Made by a program: the position numbers and the translations under genes. Positions 33,377 to 41,446 of a stretch of DNA of 64,000 bases are shown here, one piece after another. Each line of letters starts with the position of its first letter. The stretch's first letter is position 1. A model generated the notes under the pieces. The model was not told the origin of the DNA. It searched no databases and saw only the letters and a program-made list of their open reading frames with translations. Source of the DNA: JANLQX01 sp031418775 (GTDB taxonomy: Bacteria; Actinomycetota; Acidimicrobiia; Acidimicrobiales; JANYDT01); contig JANOJN010000272.1 in assembly GCA_031418775.1 (NCBI GenBank), positions 1 to 64,000 on the forward strand, in the 5' to 3' direction.

Positions 33377-34768
33377 GTGAGCGTCTCTGTCGTCCTCCGA
33401 TGCGCGGGGTGCGCGGCGACGGTCGACCCGCTCGATGTCGGCGCTCCCGCGCCGTTTCGCTGTCCGAACGCCGGTCGCGCCCCGAACGTCGACCATGTCC
33501 TGACCTGGGACCCGCTCCTCGGCGGAGTGCGCGGCTGGCCCGACGATACCTCGACCAATCCGTTCGTCCGCTATCGGACGCTGCACCACAGTTACCACCT
33601 CCACCTCGGCCTCGGGGGCACCGACGCCGAATACGTTCGCCTGGTCGAGCGCATCGATGCCGCATTGATCAAGAACGGCGGACCCGGGTTCCGCGTCGCC
33701 CCGGTGCTTCCGCTCGACGCGCTGAGTGCAGCCACGGGAGTGGATGTCTGGGGTCGCGACGACACGATTGGTGTTGCGGGATCGCACAAGGCCCGTCATC
33801 TCATGGCGATCCTCCTGCACCTCGAGGTGCGCAAGGTCCCGCTGCGCACACCTCTTGCCATCGCTTCGTGCGGCAACGCCGCCCTCGCTGCGGCAACCCT
33901 GGCCCGGGCTGCAGGCCGAACCGTTCAGGTGTTCGTGCCGACATGGGCGAACCCCGCGGTGCTCGTCGAACTGCGGGCCCTCGGCGCCCGAATCGTGGAG
34001 TGCCAGCGCAAGGACACGGATCCGCCGGGTGACCCCTGCCTGCATCGCTTTCACGAAGCGGTGGGAAAAGGTGCGCTTCCCTTCTGCGTGCAAGGTACCG
34101 AGAACGGGTTCACGATCGACGGCGGAGCGACCTCGGGACAAGAGTTCGTCGATGCGTTCGCCATGCTCGGTGTACCTGATCGACTCTTCGTGCAGGTGGG
34201 GGGCGGCGCCTGGGCCTCGGGGGTGTGGCGGGGACTGCGCGACGGTCGCGGTCTCGGGGTGATCGATCGACTCCCGGCCCTTCACTGCGTGCAGGCCCAA
34301 GGGTGTGCGCCGCTCGTGGAGGCTTGGCGTGCGGTGGCCGGCCGGGCCCTTCGGGCGTTGGGGCATGACGATTTGTTCGACGAGGGCTTCGACGTGGTTG
34401 CCGCCGCGTTGGTGACGAACGAGGCGCGCAGCGCCGTCGAATCCGCCATGCAGTGGGCGCTCACCCACCGACCCGCCGTGATGCCGGTGTGGCATGACCC
34501 GCACAGCATCGCCACCGGGATCCTCGACGACGAGGCCTACGACTGGGCGGTGCTGGTGCGCAGCATGCTGGTGAGCGGCGGGTGGCCGGTCACCGTGTCG
34601 GACGACCAGCTCACCGCGGCAACCACATTCGTGAACGGCGGGTCGATCGATGCCGACGAGACAGGGTCGGCGGCGGCCGCCGGCCTGCTGGCGTTTCGGG
34701 ACCGCGGGTGGGGTGCCGCCGACGAGCGTGTCGCCGTGACCGTCACGGGAATCCGCCGGCGTCGATGA
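33377..34768 (+). CDS. Threonine synthase-like PLP enzyme with N-terminal Cys motif
   Basis: A 463-residue fold-type II PLP protein. The N-terminus VLRCAGCAATV followed by PFRCPN resembles the small zinc-ribbon start of threonine synthases. PLP attachment is likely in VAGSHKARHLM, the substrate loop is ASCGNAALAAAT, and VQVGGGAWASGVW is the phosphate-binding glycine loop. True threonine synthases have a closer match to the SxKDR motif, so threonine synthase activity is doubtful. It starts with GTG at 33377, 48 bp after the preceding PLP gene, and probably forms an operon with it. Confidence 0.75.
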   Translation: MSVSVVLRCAGCAATVDPLDVGAPAPFRCPNAGRAPNVDHVLTWDPLLGGVRGWPDDTSTNPFVRYRTLHHSYHLHLGLGGTDAEYVRLVERIDAALIKNGGPGFRVAPVLPLDALSAATGVDVWGRDDTIGVAGSHKARHLMAILLHLEVRKVPLRTPLAIASCGNAALAAATLARAAGRTVQVFVPTWANPAVLVELRALGARIVECQRKDTDPPGDPCLHRFHEAVGKGALPFCVQGTENGFTIDGGATSGQEFVDAFAMLGVPDRLFVQVGGGAWASGVWRGLRDGRGLGVIDRLPALHCVQAQGCAPLVEAWRAVAGRALRALGHDDLFDEGFDVVAAALVTNEARSAVESAMQWALTHRPAVMPVWHDPHSIATGILDDEAYDWAVLVRSMLVSGGWPVTVSDDQLTAATTFVNGGSIDADETGSAAAAGLLAFRDRGWGAADERVAVTVTGIRRRR

Positions 34769-34796
34769 CCAACGAGCCGGTAGCGGGTGCGGAAGG

Positions 34797-34869
34797 TGCG
34801 GCAAATCACCTCCCAGGGTCGTTGGGAGGCGTTTTGCCCCCAGATATGGGGGCAACCTCTCTCCCAACG
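34797..34869 (+). repeat. Intergenic two-hairpin repeat, copy 3
   Basis: The most diverged copy of the family. Its first stem has shifted to CCTCCCA/TGGGAGG plus a flanking AAA/TTT pair, keeping the hairpin with different bases. The second dyad is TTGCCCCCAGATATGGGGG, followed by CAACCTCTCTCCCAACG. It lies between the PLP gene and ruvC. Confidence 0.85.
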
Positions 34870-34909
34870 TTCCCCTGAGGAGTTCCGCCGGGCTCCGGTG
34901 ATGACGGGC

Positions 34910-34915
34910 TAACCT
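34910..34915 (+). promoter_or_regulatory. Possible -10 element of ruvCAB
   Basis: TAACCT lies 10 nt before the ruvC ATG, a position that fits a very short or leaderless transcript. No good -35 box is visible. Confidence 0.35.
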
Positions 34916-34924
34916 GGCGAACGA

Positions 34925-35545
34925 ATGTTCGTCATCGGCATAGATCCAGGGCTGACGAGGTGCGGGTTCGGCGGCGTCCGTCGGACGAAGGCCGGGCTCG
35001 AAGCAGTCTGTCACGGGGTGCTGGTGACGGCGCCCGATTCCCCCCATCCCCGTCGTCTGCGTGACCTCCAACGCCAGCTCGTCGCGCTGATCTCCGAGCA
35101 CCGGCCCGATGTGGTCGTCGTCGAGCGGGTGTTCTTCCAGACGAATGTCCGGACCGCCATCGGTGTTTCCCAGGCCAGTGGACTGGCGTTGGCGGCGGCC
35201 GACGAATTGGGGTGCGACATCGCGCAGTACACCTCGAACGAAGTGAAGCTGGCGATCACCGGCGACGGCGCGGCGGAGAAGAAGCAGACCCAGGCGATGG
35301 TCGCCCGGACGTTGAAGCTGACCGAGCTCCCCCGTCCCTTCGACGCCGCTGACGCTCTGGCGCTTGCCATCCACCACCTCGGTATGGCGAGCTACGCCCG
35401 CCTTGCGTCGAGCTCGTTCGGTGCCACGCCGCACGCGGCGCCGGCGGGCGATGGCATCGGCAATGCCCGGATCGCCACGTCCTTCGGCGGGGTGCGTCTC
35501 GCGGCGACACCGTCCGGTCCGTCCACCAAGGTGCGCGACCGGTGA
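34925..35545 (+). CDS. ruvC: Holliday junction resolvase RuvC
   Basis: Cuts Holliday junctions during recombination repair. The catalytic acidic residues are visible in IGIDPGLTRCG (Asp), VVVERVFFQTN (Glu) and FDAADALALAIHH (two Asp). At 206 residues it carries about 40 extra residues at the C-terminus that are Ala/Ser/Gly-rich and outside the fold. The stop overlaps the GTG of ruvA (GTGA). A YebC gene often precedes ruvC; here a repeat element does. Confidence 0.95.
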   Translation: MFVIGIDPGLTRCGFGGVRRTKAGLEAVCHGVLVTAPDSPHPRRLRDLQRQLVALISEHRPDVVVVERVFFQTNVRTAIGVSQASGLALAAADELGCDIAQYTSNEVKLAITGDGAAEKKQTQAMVARTLKLTELPRPFDAADALALAIHHLGMASYARLASSSFGATPHAAPAGDGIGNARIATSFGGVRLAATPSGPSTKVRDR

Positions 35546-36180
35546 TCGGCTATCTACGAGGCAACGTCGTCGACCGCACGCTCAAGGGGGAGCTCACCGT
35601 CGATGTCGGAGGAGTGGGGTACCGCGTCATCGTTCCCACGGCTCAGCTCGCCAGGATGCTCAGCACACACGCGATGTCGTCGAATCCCGAGGTCACGTTG
35701 TTCGTGCACACCAGCGTGCGGGAGGACGCGATCACGCTCTACGGCTTCGCCACCCGCGACGACCGCACCTGCTTCGAGCTCGTGCTCACTGCCCACGGGG
35801 TCGGACCGTCGTTGGCGCTGGCGATTTTGAACATGCACTCGCCGGATTCCCTTCGCACCGCACTCGCCACTGACGACGTCGACGCGCTCACCGCCGTGCC
35901 CGGTGTCGGCAAGAAGACCGCAGCCCGACTGCTCGTTGAACTCAAGAGCAAGCTCGCCGACCTCAACGACTACGACGGAGCGATCGCTGCGGCGGGAGAC
36001 GCCTCACCGCTGCCGGTCGACTTCGTCGCCGATGCCAGGGCCGATGTGCGCGCCGCGTTGGCCGGGCTGGGTTACGGGGCCGACGAGATCCGGGCCGCCA
36101 TCCGTCGGCTTCCCAGCGATGTGACCGATCCGTCGGCGTTGCTCAAACACGCTCTCGGTCTTCTCTCCACCGGTGTCTGA
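35542..36180 (+). CDS. ruvA: Holliday junction branch migration protein RuvA
   Basis: Binds the four-way junction and recruits RuvB. The 212-residue protein has the OB-fold start (IGYLRGNVV), two helix-hairpin-helix motifs (TAHGVGPSLALAIL and TAVPGVGKKTAARLLVELKSK) and domain III at the C-terminus (ADVRAALAGLGYGADEIRAAI). It starts with GTG inside the ruvC stop and ends TGATG with ruvB. Confidence 0.95.
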   Translation: MIGYLRGNVVDRTLKGELTVDVGGVGYRVIVPTAQLARMLSTHAMSSNPEVTLFVHTSVREDAITLYGFATRDDRTCFELVLTAHGVGPSLALAILNMHSPDSLRTALATDDVDALTAVPGVGKKTAARLLVELKSKLADLNDYDGAIAAAGDASPLPVDFVADARADVRAALAGLGYGADEIRAAIRRLPSDVTDPSALLKHALGLLSTGV

Positions 36181-37229
36181 TGAGCGTTCCCCAAGATGAC
36201 GACATTTCCGACGACGGCCTCGAGTCGCTCCGCCCGCGCAGTCTCGCGGAATTTGTCGGACAACCGCAGCTCAAGGAGCACCTCGGGATCGTGCTCGAGG
36301 CGGCGCGCAAGCGTGGGCAGGCGGCCGATCACCTGTTGTTCGCCGGCCCTCCCGGGCTTGGCAAGACCTCGCTCGCGGCGATCGTTGCGCTCGAGATGGG
36401 AGTCGGGTTTCGGATCACGTCGGGTCCGGCCCTCGAGCGCGCCGGCGATCTCGCCGCCATCCTCACAAATCTCGCCGAGAACGATGTGCTCTTCATCGAC
36501 GAGATCCACCGACTGCCCCGCGCGGTCGAAGAGGTGCTCTACCCGGCGATGGAGGACTTCCAGCTCGACATCGTGCTCGGCAAGGGGCCAAGTGCGAGGA
36601 GCCTGCGCCTCGATCTCCCCCCGTTCACGCTGATCGGTGCGACGACGAGGGCCGGCCTCATCACCGGTCCGTTGCGGGACCGCTTCGGCCACACCGCACG
36701 GCTCGACTACTACGGCGTCGACGATCTCCGCCGAATCGTCGAGCGGGCTGCTCGCATCCTCGATGTGTCGATCGAGGCGGAAGGTGCCCACGAGATCGCG
36801 CGCCGCTCGCGAGGCACGCCGCGCATCGCGAACCGCCTGCTCCGCCGCATCCGCGACTATGCAGAAGTGCGCGCTGAAGGCATCATCGACCTCGCCGCCG
36901 CGCGCAACGGCCTCGCCGTATTCGACATCGACGAACTCGGCCTCGACCGCGTCGATCGTGCCATCCTCCGCGCGCTCATAACCCGCTTCGGAGGGGGACC
37001 GGCCGGGCTCTCCACCCTCGCCATCAGTATCGGTGAGGATCCCGACACGCTCGAGTCGATGTACGAGCCGTTTCTCATCCAGATGGGCCTCATCAAGCGG
37101 ACGCCGAAGGGCCGCGTGGCCATGCCCGCGGCCTGGGAACATCTTGGTCTCCTCGCGCCGAGTGATACCGCAACGACGCTCTGGGGGGATGACGGCGCTC
37201 CACCGTCTGACCGGCGCCTTTTCGACTGA
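36180..37229 (+). CDS. ruvB: Holliday junction branch migration ATPase RuvB
   Basis: The AAA+ motor of branch migration. The 349-residue protein shows LRPRSLAEFVGQ, Walker A GPPGLGKTSLA, Walker B LFIDEIHRLPRAVEE, sensor GATTRAG, and the arginine-containing RGTPRIANRLLRR, then a winged-helix DNA-binding domain. The start overlaps the ruvA stop (TGATG). queA follows 8 bp later. Confidence 0.97.
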   Translation: MSVPQDDDISDDGLESLRPRSLAEFVGQPQLKEHLGIVLEAARKRGQAADHLLFAGPPGLGKTSLAAIVALEMGVGFRITSGPALERAGDLAAILTNLAENDVLFIDEIHRLPRAVEEVLYPAMEDFQLDIVLGKGPSARSLRLDLPPFTLIGATTRAGLITGPLRDRFGHTARLDYYGVDDLRRIVERAARILDVSIEAEGAHEIARRSRGTPRIANRLLRRIRDYAEVRAEGIIDLAAARNGLAVFDIDELGLDRVDRAILRALITRFGGGPAGLSTLAISIGEDPDTLESMYEPFLIQMGLIKRTPKGRVAMPAAWEHLGLLAPSDTATTLWGDDGAPPSDRRLFD

Positions 37230-37237
37230 CCATTTCC

Positions 37238-38332
37238 ATGACGACCACGGCCGAGTCCTCCTCCAACGCGTACGAGTCTCCGCGCCCTCCCTCGGGCACG
37301 CGGATGGACGACTACGACTACGACCTTCCGTTCGCCTCCATCGCCCAGACACCGATCGAACCGCGCGATGCCGGTCGTCTGCTCGTCGCGCTTTCCGCGA
37401 ACGCCGCCCCACAGCATCGCCACATCCTCGATCTCCCGTCCTTGCTCGAGCCCGGCGACCTCCTGGTCGTCAACGAGACCCGGGTGATCCCCGCCCGACT
37501 GCATCTCCGCAAGCCCAGCGGCGGTGCGGTCGAGGTGCTGCTCCTGGAGCACCGCTCCGATCAGACGTGGCAGGCACTCGTGAAGCCGAGCCGCAAGGTT
37601 GCCGTCGGGACACGCCTACGGCCAGGTCCGGGGCTTGTCGTCGAGATCGGCGAGACGACGGGTGGCGGCCAGCGCGTCGTCCGACTGCTCGGCGACGACG
37701 GCGAGCCGCTCGCCCACGGCGACGAGGAGAGAGCACTCGAGACGTTCGGGGAGGCTCCTCTACCCCCGTACATCACGGAACCCCTGGCCGACGCATCGCG
37801 CTATCAGACCACCTACGCGCGGGTGGCGGGGAGCGCCGCGGCGCCGACGGCTGGGTTGCACTTCACGCCAGCCCTGTTCAGCGCCCTACGCACGCGAGGC
37901 ATCGAAGTGGCCAAGGTCGATCTAGCTGTCGGGCTCGATACGTTCCGTCCGGTCTTGGTCGATCGGCCGGAAGAGCACGACATCCACTCCGAGCGATACG
38001 ACGTTCCGGCCGACACCTGGGACGCCGTCGTACGGACGCGGGCCTCCGGCGGCCGGGTGGTCGCGGTGGGTACCACGACCGTTCGTTCACTCGAGACGGT
38101 CGCCGCATCCGGTGTGCTCGCCGGTCGTACCAAACTGCTCATCTACGGGAACTATCCGTTCTCTGTTGTCGACGTCCTGCTCACCAACTTCCACCTTCCG
38201 CGTTCGTCGCTGCTACTCCTCGTCGAGGCATTCGCGGGGCCGCGTTGGCGGGACCTCTATGCCGAGGCCATCGACACCGGGTACCGATTCCTTTCCCTCG
38301 GCGACGCCATGCTCCTCGGACGCGGGGCCTGA
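37238..38332 (+). CDS. queA: S-adenosylmethionine:tRNA ribosyltransferase-isomerase
   Basis: Builds epoxyqueuosine in the wobble position of certain tRNAs. Family blocks are DYDLPFASIAQTP, VVNETRVIPARL, TYARVAGSAAAPTAGLHFT and YGNYPFSVVDVLLTNFHLPRSSLL. The length (364) is close to the usual 345-356. The ATG at 37238 gives an N-terminal extension of 22 residues; the ATG at 37304 (MDDYDYDLP) would match the usual start better, and neither has a clear Shine-Dalgarno sequence. tgt is not adjacent. It follows ruvB directly, a common order. Confidence 0.95.
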   Translation: MTTTAESSSNAYESPRPPSGTRMDDYDYDLPFASIAQTPIEPRDAGRLLVALSANAAPQHRHILDLPSLLEPGDLLVVNETRVIPARLHLRKPSGGAVEVLLLEHRSDQTWQALVKPSRKVAVGTRLRPGPGLVVEIGETTGGGQRVVRLLGDDGEPLAHGDEERALETFGEAPLPPYITEPLADASRYQTTYARVAGSAAAPTAGLHFTPALFSALRTRGIEVAKVDLAVGLDTFRPVLVDRPEEHDIHSERYDVPADTWDAVVRTRASGGRVVAVGTTTVRSLETVAASGVLAGRTKLLIYGNYPFSVVDVLLTNFHLPRSSLLLLVEAFAGPRWRDLYAEAIDTGYRFLSLGDAMLLGRGA

Positions 38333-38436
38333 CGCGTGCCGTCGAATCGAGCGTCGGTGACCATCGCGGTTGCCCGTTGTGGGTATTGTCATACAGTCCT
38401 CGTTTCTGCTCCGCTCAGGTCATAGGGTTTTCCCTC

Positions 38437-39177
38437 GTGAAGTTCGTCGTCGCAGAGTTCATGCTGTATGCGCTCGCGGCATTCGTCGTGGGGGTCGCCG
38501 CGGGCACCACGTGGCAGCGGCGACCGATCCGCCGCGCCGGTGACCGCGTCCGTGTTCTCGAGCGGGCCAAACTCAGTGCCGACCAACGGTGGATCGGCGT
38601 CGAGCGCGAGCGCGAGGCGTTGAAGGTCGAACTTGCCGAGGCTCGAGCGATGCTCGGTTCGGTGACCGAACTGCGATCACGGCTTGCCGAAGCCCATGCG
38701 GAACGTCAGGCCGCTGTTGCCGCCCGCGAAGCCGCGGACCATCACGTCATCCGACTGCGCGCCGACCTCGATGCCCGGACACTGCCCATGTTCACCCCTG
38801 TGCAACTGACGGTTGACGATGGCGAGGACAGCAGCGAACTTCTCGGACGACGGGCAGAGCAGGATCGACAGGTCGAACGCGACCTCGCCGATCGGCTCGA
38901 ACTCGTACGTCGCAACGAGGCGCTCAACGCGTCGCTCACCGAGCGACTCCTCGCGGCGGAGCGCCACGTGCGAGATCTGCAGCACCGGCACAACAGCTAC
39001 GTACGGTCGGCGCAGGCAGCGTTGACCGCGGCCGTCGTCCGGGCGGAACAGGCCGAGGCGGGCCTCTCCGTGGCCCGTGCCGCTCTCAGTCGCGTAGAGT
39101 CCGGCAACGCTGCTGCAACCGTGATCGATCTGCGCACGTATCAACCCGCAGGCGCGTCGGGTCCCGAACCGGTGTGA
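38437..39177 (+). CDS. Membrane-anchored coiled-coil protein, pair 1
   Basis: I do not recognise a family. The 246-residue protein has one N-terminal membrane segment (VAEFMLYALAAFVVGVAAGTTW) followed by almost continuous charged helix (about 35-230) with heptad-like spacing, for example REREALKVELAEARAMLGS and RRNEALNASLTERLLAAER. It ends in a short unstructured tail. The start is the GTG at 38437. Its stop overlaps the GTG of the BON-OmpA gene (GTGA). The same combination recurs in the next two genes, so the coiled coil and OmpA protein probably act together in the envelope. Confidence 0.7.
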   Translation: MKFVVAEFMLYALAAFVVGVAAGTTWQRRPIRRAGDRVRVLERAKLSADQRWIGVEREREALKVELAEARAMLGSVTELRSRLAEAHAERQAAVAAREAADHHVIRLRADLDARTLPMFTPVQLTVDDGEDSSELLGRRAEQDRQVERDLADRLELVRRNEALNASLTERLLAAERHVRDLQHRHNSYVRSAQAALTAAVVRAEQAEAGLSVARAALSRVESGNAAATVIDLRTYQPAGASGPEPV

Positions 39178-40079
39178 TCGTCAAGCCGAGGTCGGCGTTC
39201 GGCGTCCAGAGCGGGGAACCCGACCTAACCTTCTCGGACGGTGATTTCCTGCCCGGTCGCGCCACGGCCGTGCTCATCGGGGTCGTTGGTCTTGTCGGTG
39301 TGATCTCGTTCGGTTCGATCGTCGGCATTCCCCATGTGGAGCGCCACCTTCGCTCCGACGTCGAGGCCAATGTCCTCGGCGGGACTGACGTCGAGGTGCG
39401 CTTCGATGGTCGAGTCGCAGTGCTCTCCGGGTCGGCGCGCTCATCCGATGAGCGGCGCGCCGTGATCGATCGGGTCGCTCGCCGCTGGGGCGTCGCGCGT
39501 GTCGACGCCGACCGGCTCACCGCACCCGCCCGGCCGAAGAGCGCGCCGTCGTCTCCTCCGCGCATCGCAGGGGCATCCGATGTCCGCGAAACGAAGCGGC
39601 CGTCCGTTGGCCCGACGACGGCAACCGCCCGAGCCGCGGTACTCAGCCCCGTCTCGACGCCGCCGACCACGACGATCGTCATCGACGAAGCCGAAGTCGT
39701 CAGGTTGGCGACCGAACTCGCGTCGATCGGCCGCTCCTCGCCGATCACCTTTGCCCGTTCGAGTCCGACCCTGCTCCCCTCGGCAGAGATCACGCTCGAT
39801 CGCATCGCGGCGGCCCTGGCCAAGACGCCTGTGCCGATTCGGATCGAAGCACACACCGACTCCAGTGGCGACCCCGGTCGCAACGCCGCGCTGAGCACCC
39901 AACGGGCCGAGGCTGTACGTGCTGCTCTGATCCTCCGGGGCACCAACCCGTCGATCGTGTCCGCAGTTGGACGAGGGGAGTCGAGCCCGATCGCCAGCAA
40001 CACCTCCGCCGCAGGACGAGAACGAAATCGACGAGTCGAGTTCGTCGTCGTCGGACCGGGAGCGCCGGTGAGTCCCTAG
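39174..40079 (+). CDS. BON-OmpA envelope protein, pair 1
   Basis: A 301-residue protein with one membrane segment (TAVLIGVVGLVGVISFGSIVG), a BON-like segment (VEVRFDGRVAVLSGSARSSDERR), a Ser/Pro/Thr linker and a C-terminal OmpA-like peptidoglycan-binding domain (ITFARSSPTLLPSAE, IRIEAHTDSSGDPGRNAALSTQRAEAV, GRERNRRVEFVV). The Asp and Arg that bind diaminopimelate in this family are present. The layout resembles mycobacterial ArfA (OmpATb). It starts with GTG overlapping the preceding stop. 133 bp separate it from pair 2, containing no other gene. Confidence 0.8.
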   Translation: MIVKPRSAFGVQSGEPDLTFSDGDFLPGRATAVLIGVVGLVGVISFGSIVGIPHVERHLRSDVEANVLGGTDVEVRFDGRVAVLSGSARSSDERRAVIDRVARRWGVARVDADRLTAPARPKSAPSSPPRIAGASDVRETKRPSVGPTTATARAAVLSPVSTPPTTTIVIDEAEVVRLATELASIGRSSPITFARSSPTLLPSAEITLDRIAAALAKTPVPIRIEAHTDSSGDPGRNAALSTQRAEAVRAALILRGTNPSIVSAVGRGESSPIASNTSAAGRERNRRVEFVVVGPGAPVSP

Positions 40080-40212
40080 CTCTGGTGTTCCCTCTCGCTG
40101 TGCGCCCGCCGTGACCGATTGCCACGAATCGGGACCGCCGGGGAACTACGTTCGTTGGCCCAGCCGGGTTTCGTCGTGTCTCGGCGAGTTCTGTGAGACC
40201 TGAGGTCAAACG

Positions 40213-41445
40213 ATGTCGTTTCTCATTGCCCACTCGTTCGTTCTTCTCCTGATCGCTACCGCCGTCGGTCTTGTCGCCGGCTGGCTCATCTGGGGAGGCA
40301 ACACCCGCGCCGAGCAGACCGGCGTCGTCAACGCGACTTCGATGTCAAGCGAGCTCGAGGCGCTGCGCGGTGAGCTCGACGCACGTACCGGCGACGTTGC
40401 CCGTCTCCGTCGCAAGCTCAAGCGGGCCGTGGAAGAGCTTGAGAGCCACGCCACGCAACTCGCCGAGGCCGAAGATCGGATCGCAACACAGAGCTCCTCG
40501 GCCTACGTGGGAGCACCGCTGCTCGTCGAGGACCCCGAGCTGATGGCCGAGGTCGTTGCGCTGCGCGAGCAGCTCGCCTTCGATCGTTCCGCTCTCAACG
40601 ACGCGAGGGCCGCCCTCGAAAGCCTTCGCGCCGAACACGAAGACGTGCTCCACCAACTCCGCGCCGCCGAAGCCCGCTCGGCGGAACTCGACGACGACCT
40701 CGGCGTGGCGCGGGCGCAACTTGTGGGTGCCGAGGATGGTCAGGCCGCCCGGGCGCAGCTCACCGTTCTCGAGGGCGAGTTGTACGAGGCCCAGACCCTG
40801 ATCCGTGATGCCGCCGAACGGGTGACGTATCTCGAGCGACAGGCCTTGCTGTGGCAGAACGAGGCGGACCGGCTCCAAGCCGCCATTGACGACAACGCCG
40901 CCGCCGAGGCGCAGCGCCTCGAGACGAGCGAGCGGGAGAACCAGGCGCTCCTTCGCGAACACGAGACGGCGTTGGCGTCGCTGCGGATGGAGGCGTCGAG
41001 CAGTCGACTTCGCGCCGACGCGGCAGCGGAGCACCTTGTTCGGCTGCAGCGTGAGTTCCGAGCTGTTCAGGAGCGTTCCTCCGTCCACCTCGAAACGACG
41101 CAGGCCGCAATGGCCGACCTCGACCGCCAGCTCGCCGCTGCTCATGCCACGCTCAGCGACGGCGCCCCGCAGCGGGTGGCCGAACCGTCGTCGGTAGCGC
41201 TCGACCCGGCCGGGCTGCTCGCCCTGCCCGGAATGACCGAGCAACTCGTTGAGCATCTCCACGACCTCGGGGTGGATTCGTTGACTGAGGTGTCCCGGTG
41301 GTCGCCCGACGACATCGCCCGCATCGCCGCGTGGCTTCCCGAGCATCCGGACGTGATCACCGCGAATGACTGGGTCGTGTCCGCACGAGCGCTGCTCTCG
41401 GGCGGCTCGGACAACTCCGTCGGCTCAAACACGACCGGGTTCTGA
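40213..41445 (+). CDS. Membrane-anchored coiled-coil protein with C-terminal helix-hairpin-helix, pair 2
   Basis: A 410-residue protein. Residues 4-27 are a membrane segment (HSFVLLLIATAVGLVAGWLIWG). Residues about 45-325 form a long coiled coil rich in Glu, Ala, Arg and Leu. The C-terminal 75 residues contain LLALPGMTEQLVEHLHDLGVDSL and the stretch WSPDDIARIAAWLP, which match the helix-hairpin-helix-like module (GIGP...L...GI.T...IA.LS..D) seen at the end of many bacterial envelope and ribosomal-L21-fusion proteins. Its stop is 1 bp before the GTG of the second BON-OmpA gene. Confidence 0.72.
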   Translation: MSFLIAHSFVLLLIATAVGLVAGWLIWGGNTRAEQTGVVNATSMSSELEALRGELDARTGDVARLRRKLKRAVEELESHATQLAEAEDRIATQSSSAYVGAPLLVEDPELMAEVVALREQLAFDRSALNDARAALESLRAEHEDVLHQLRAAEARSAELDDDLGVARAQLVGAEDGQAARAQLTVLEGELYEAQTLIRDAAERVTYLERQALLWQNEADRLQAAIDDNAAAEAQRLETSERENQALLREHETALASLRMEASSSRLRADAAAEHLVRLQREFRAVQERSSVHLETTQAAMADLDRQLAAAHATLSDGAPQRVAEPSSVALDPAGLLALPGMTEQLVEHLHDLGVDSLTEVSRWSPDDIARIAAWLPEHPDVITANDWVVSARALLSGGSDNSVGSNTTGF

Positions 41446-41446
41446 C

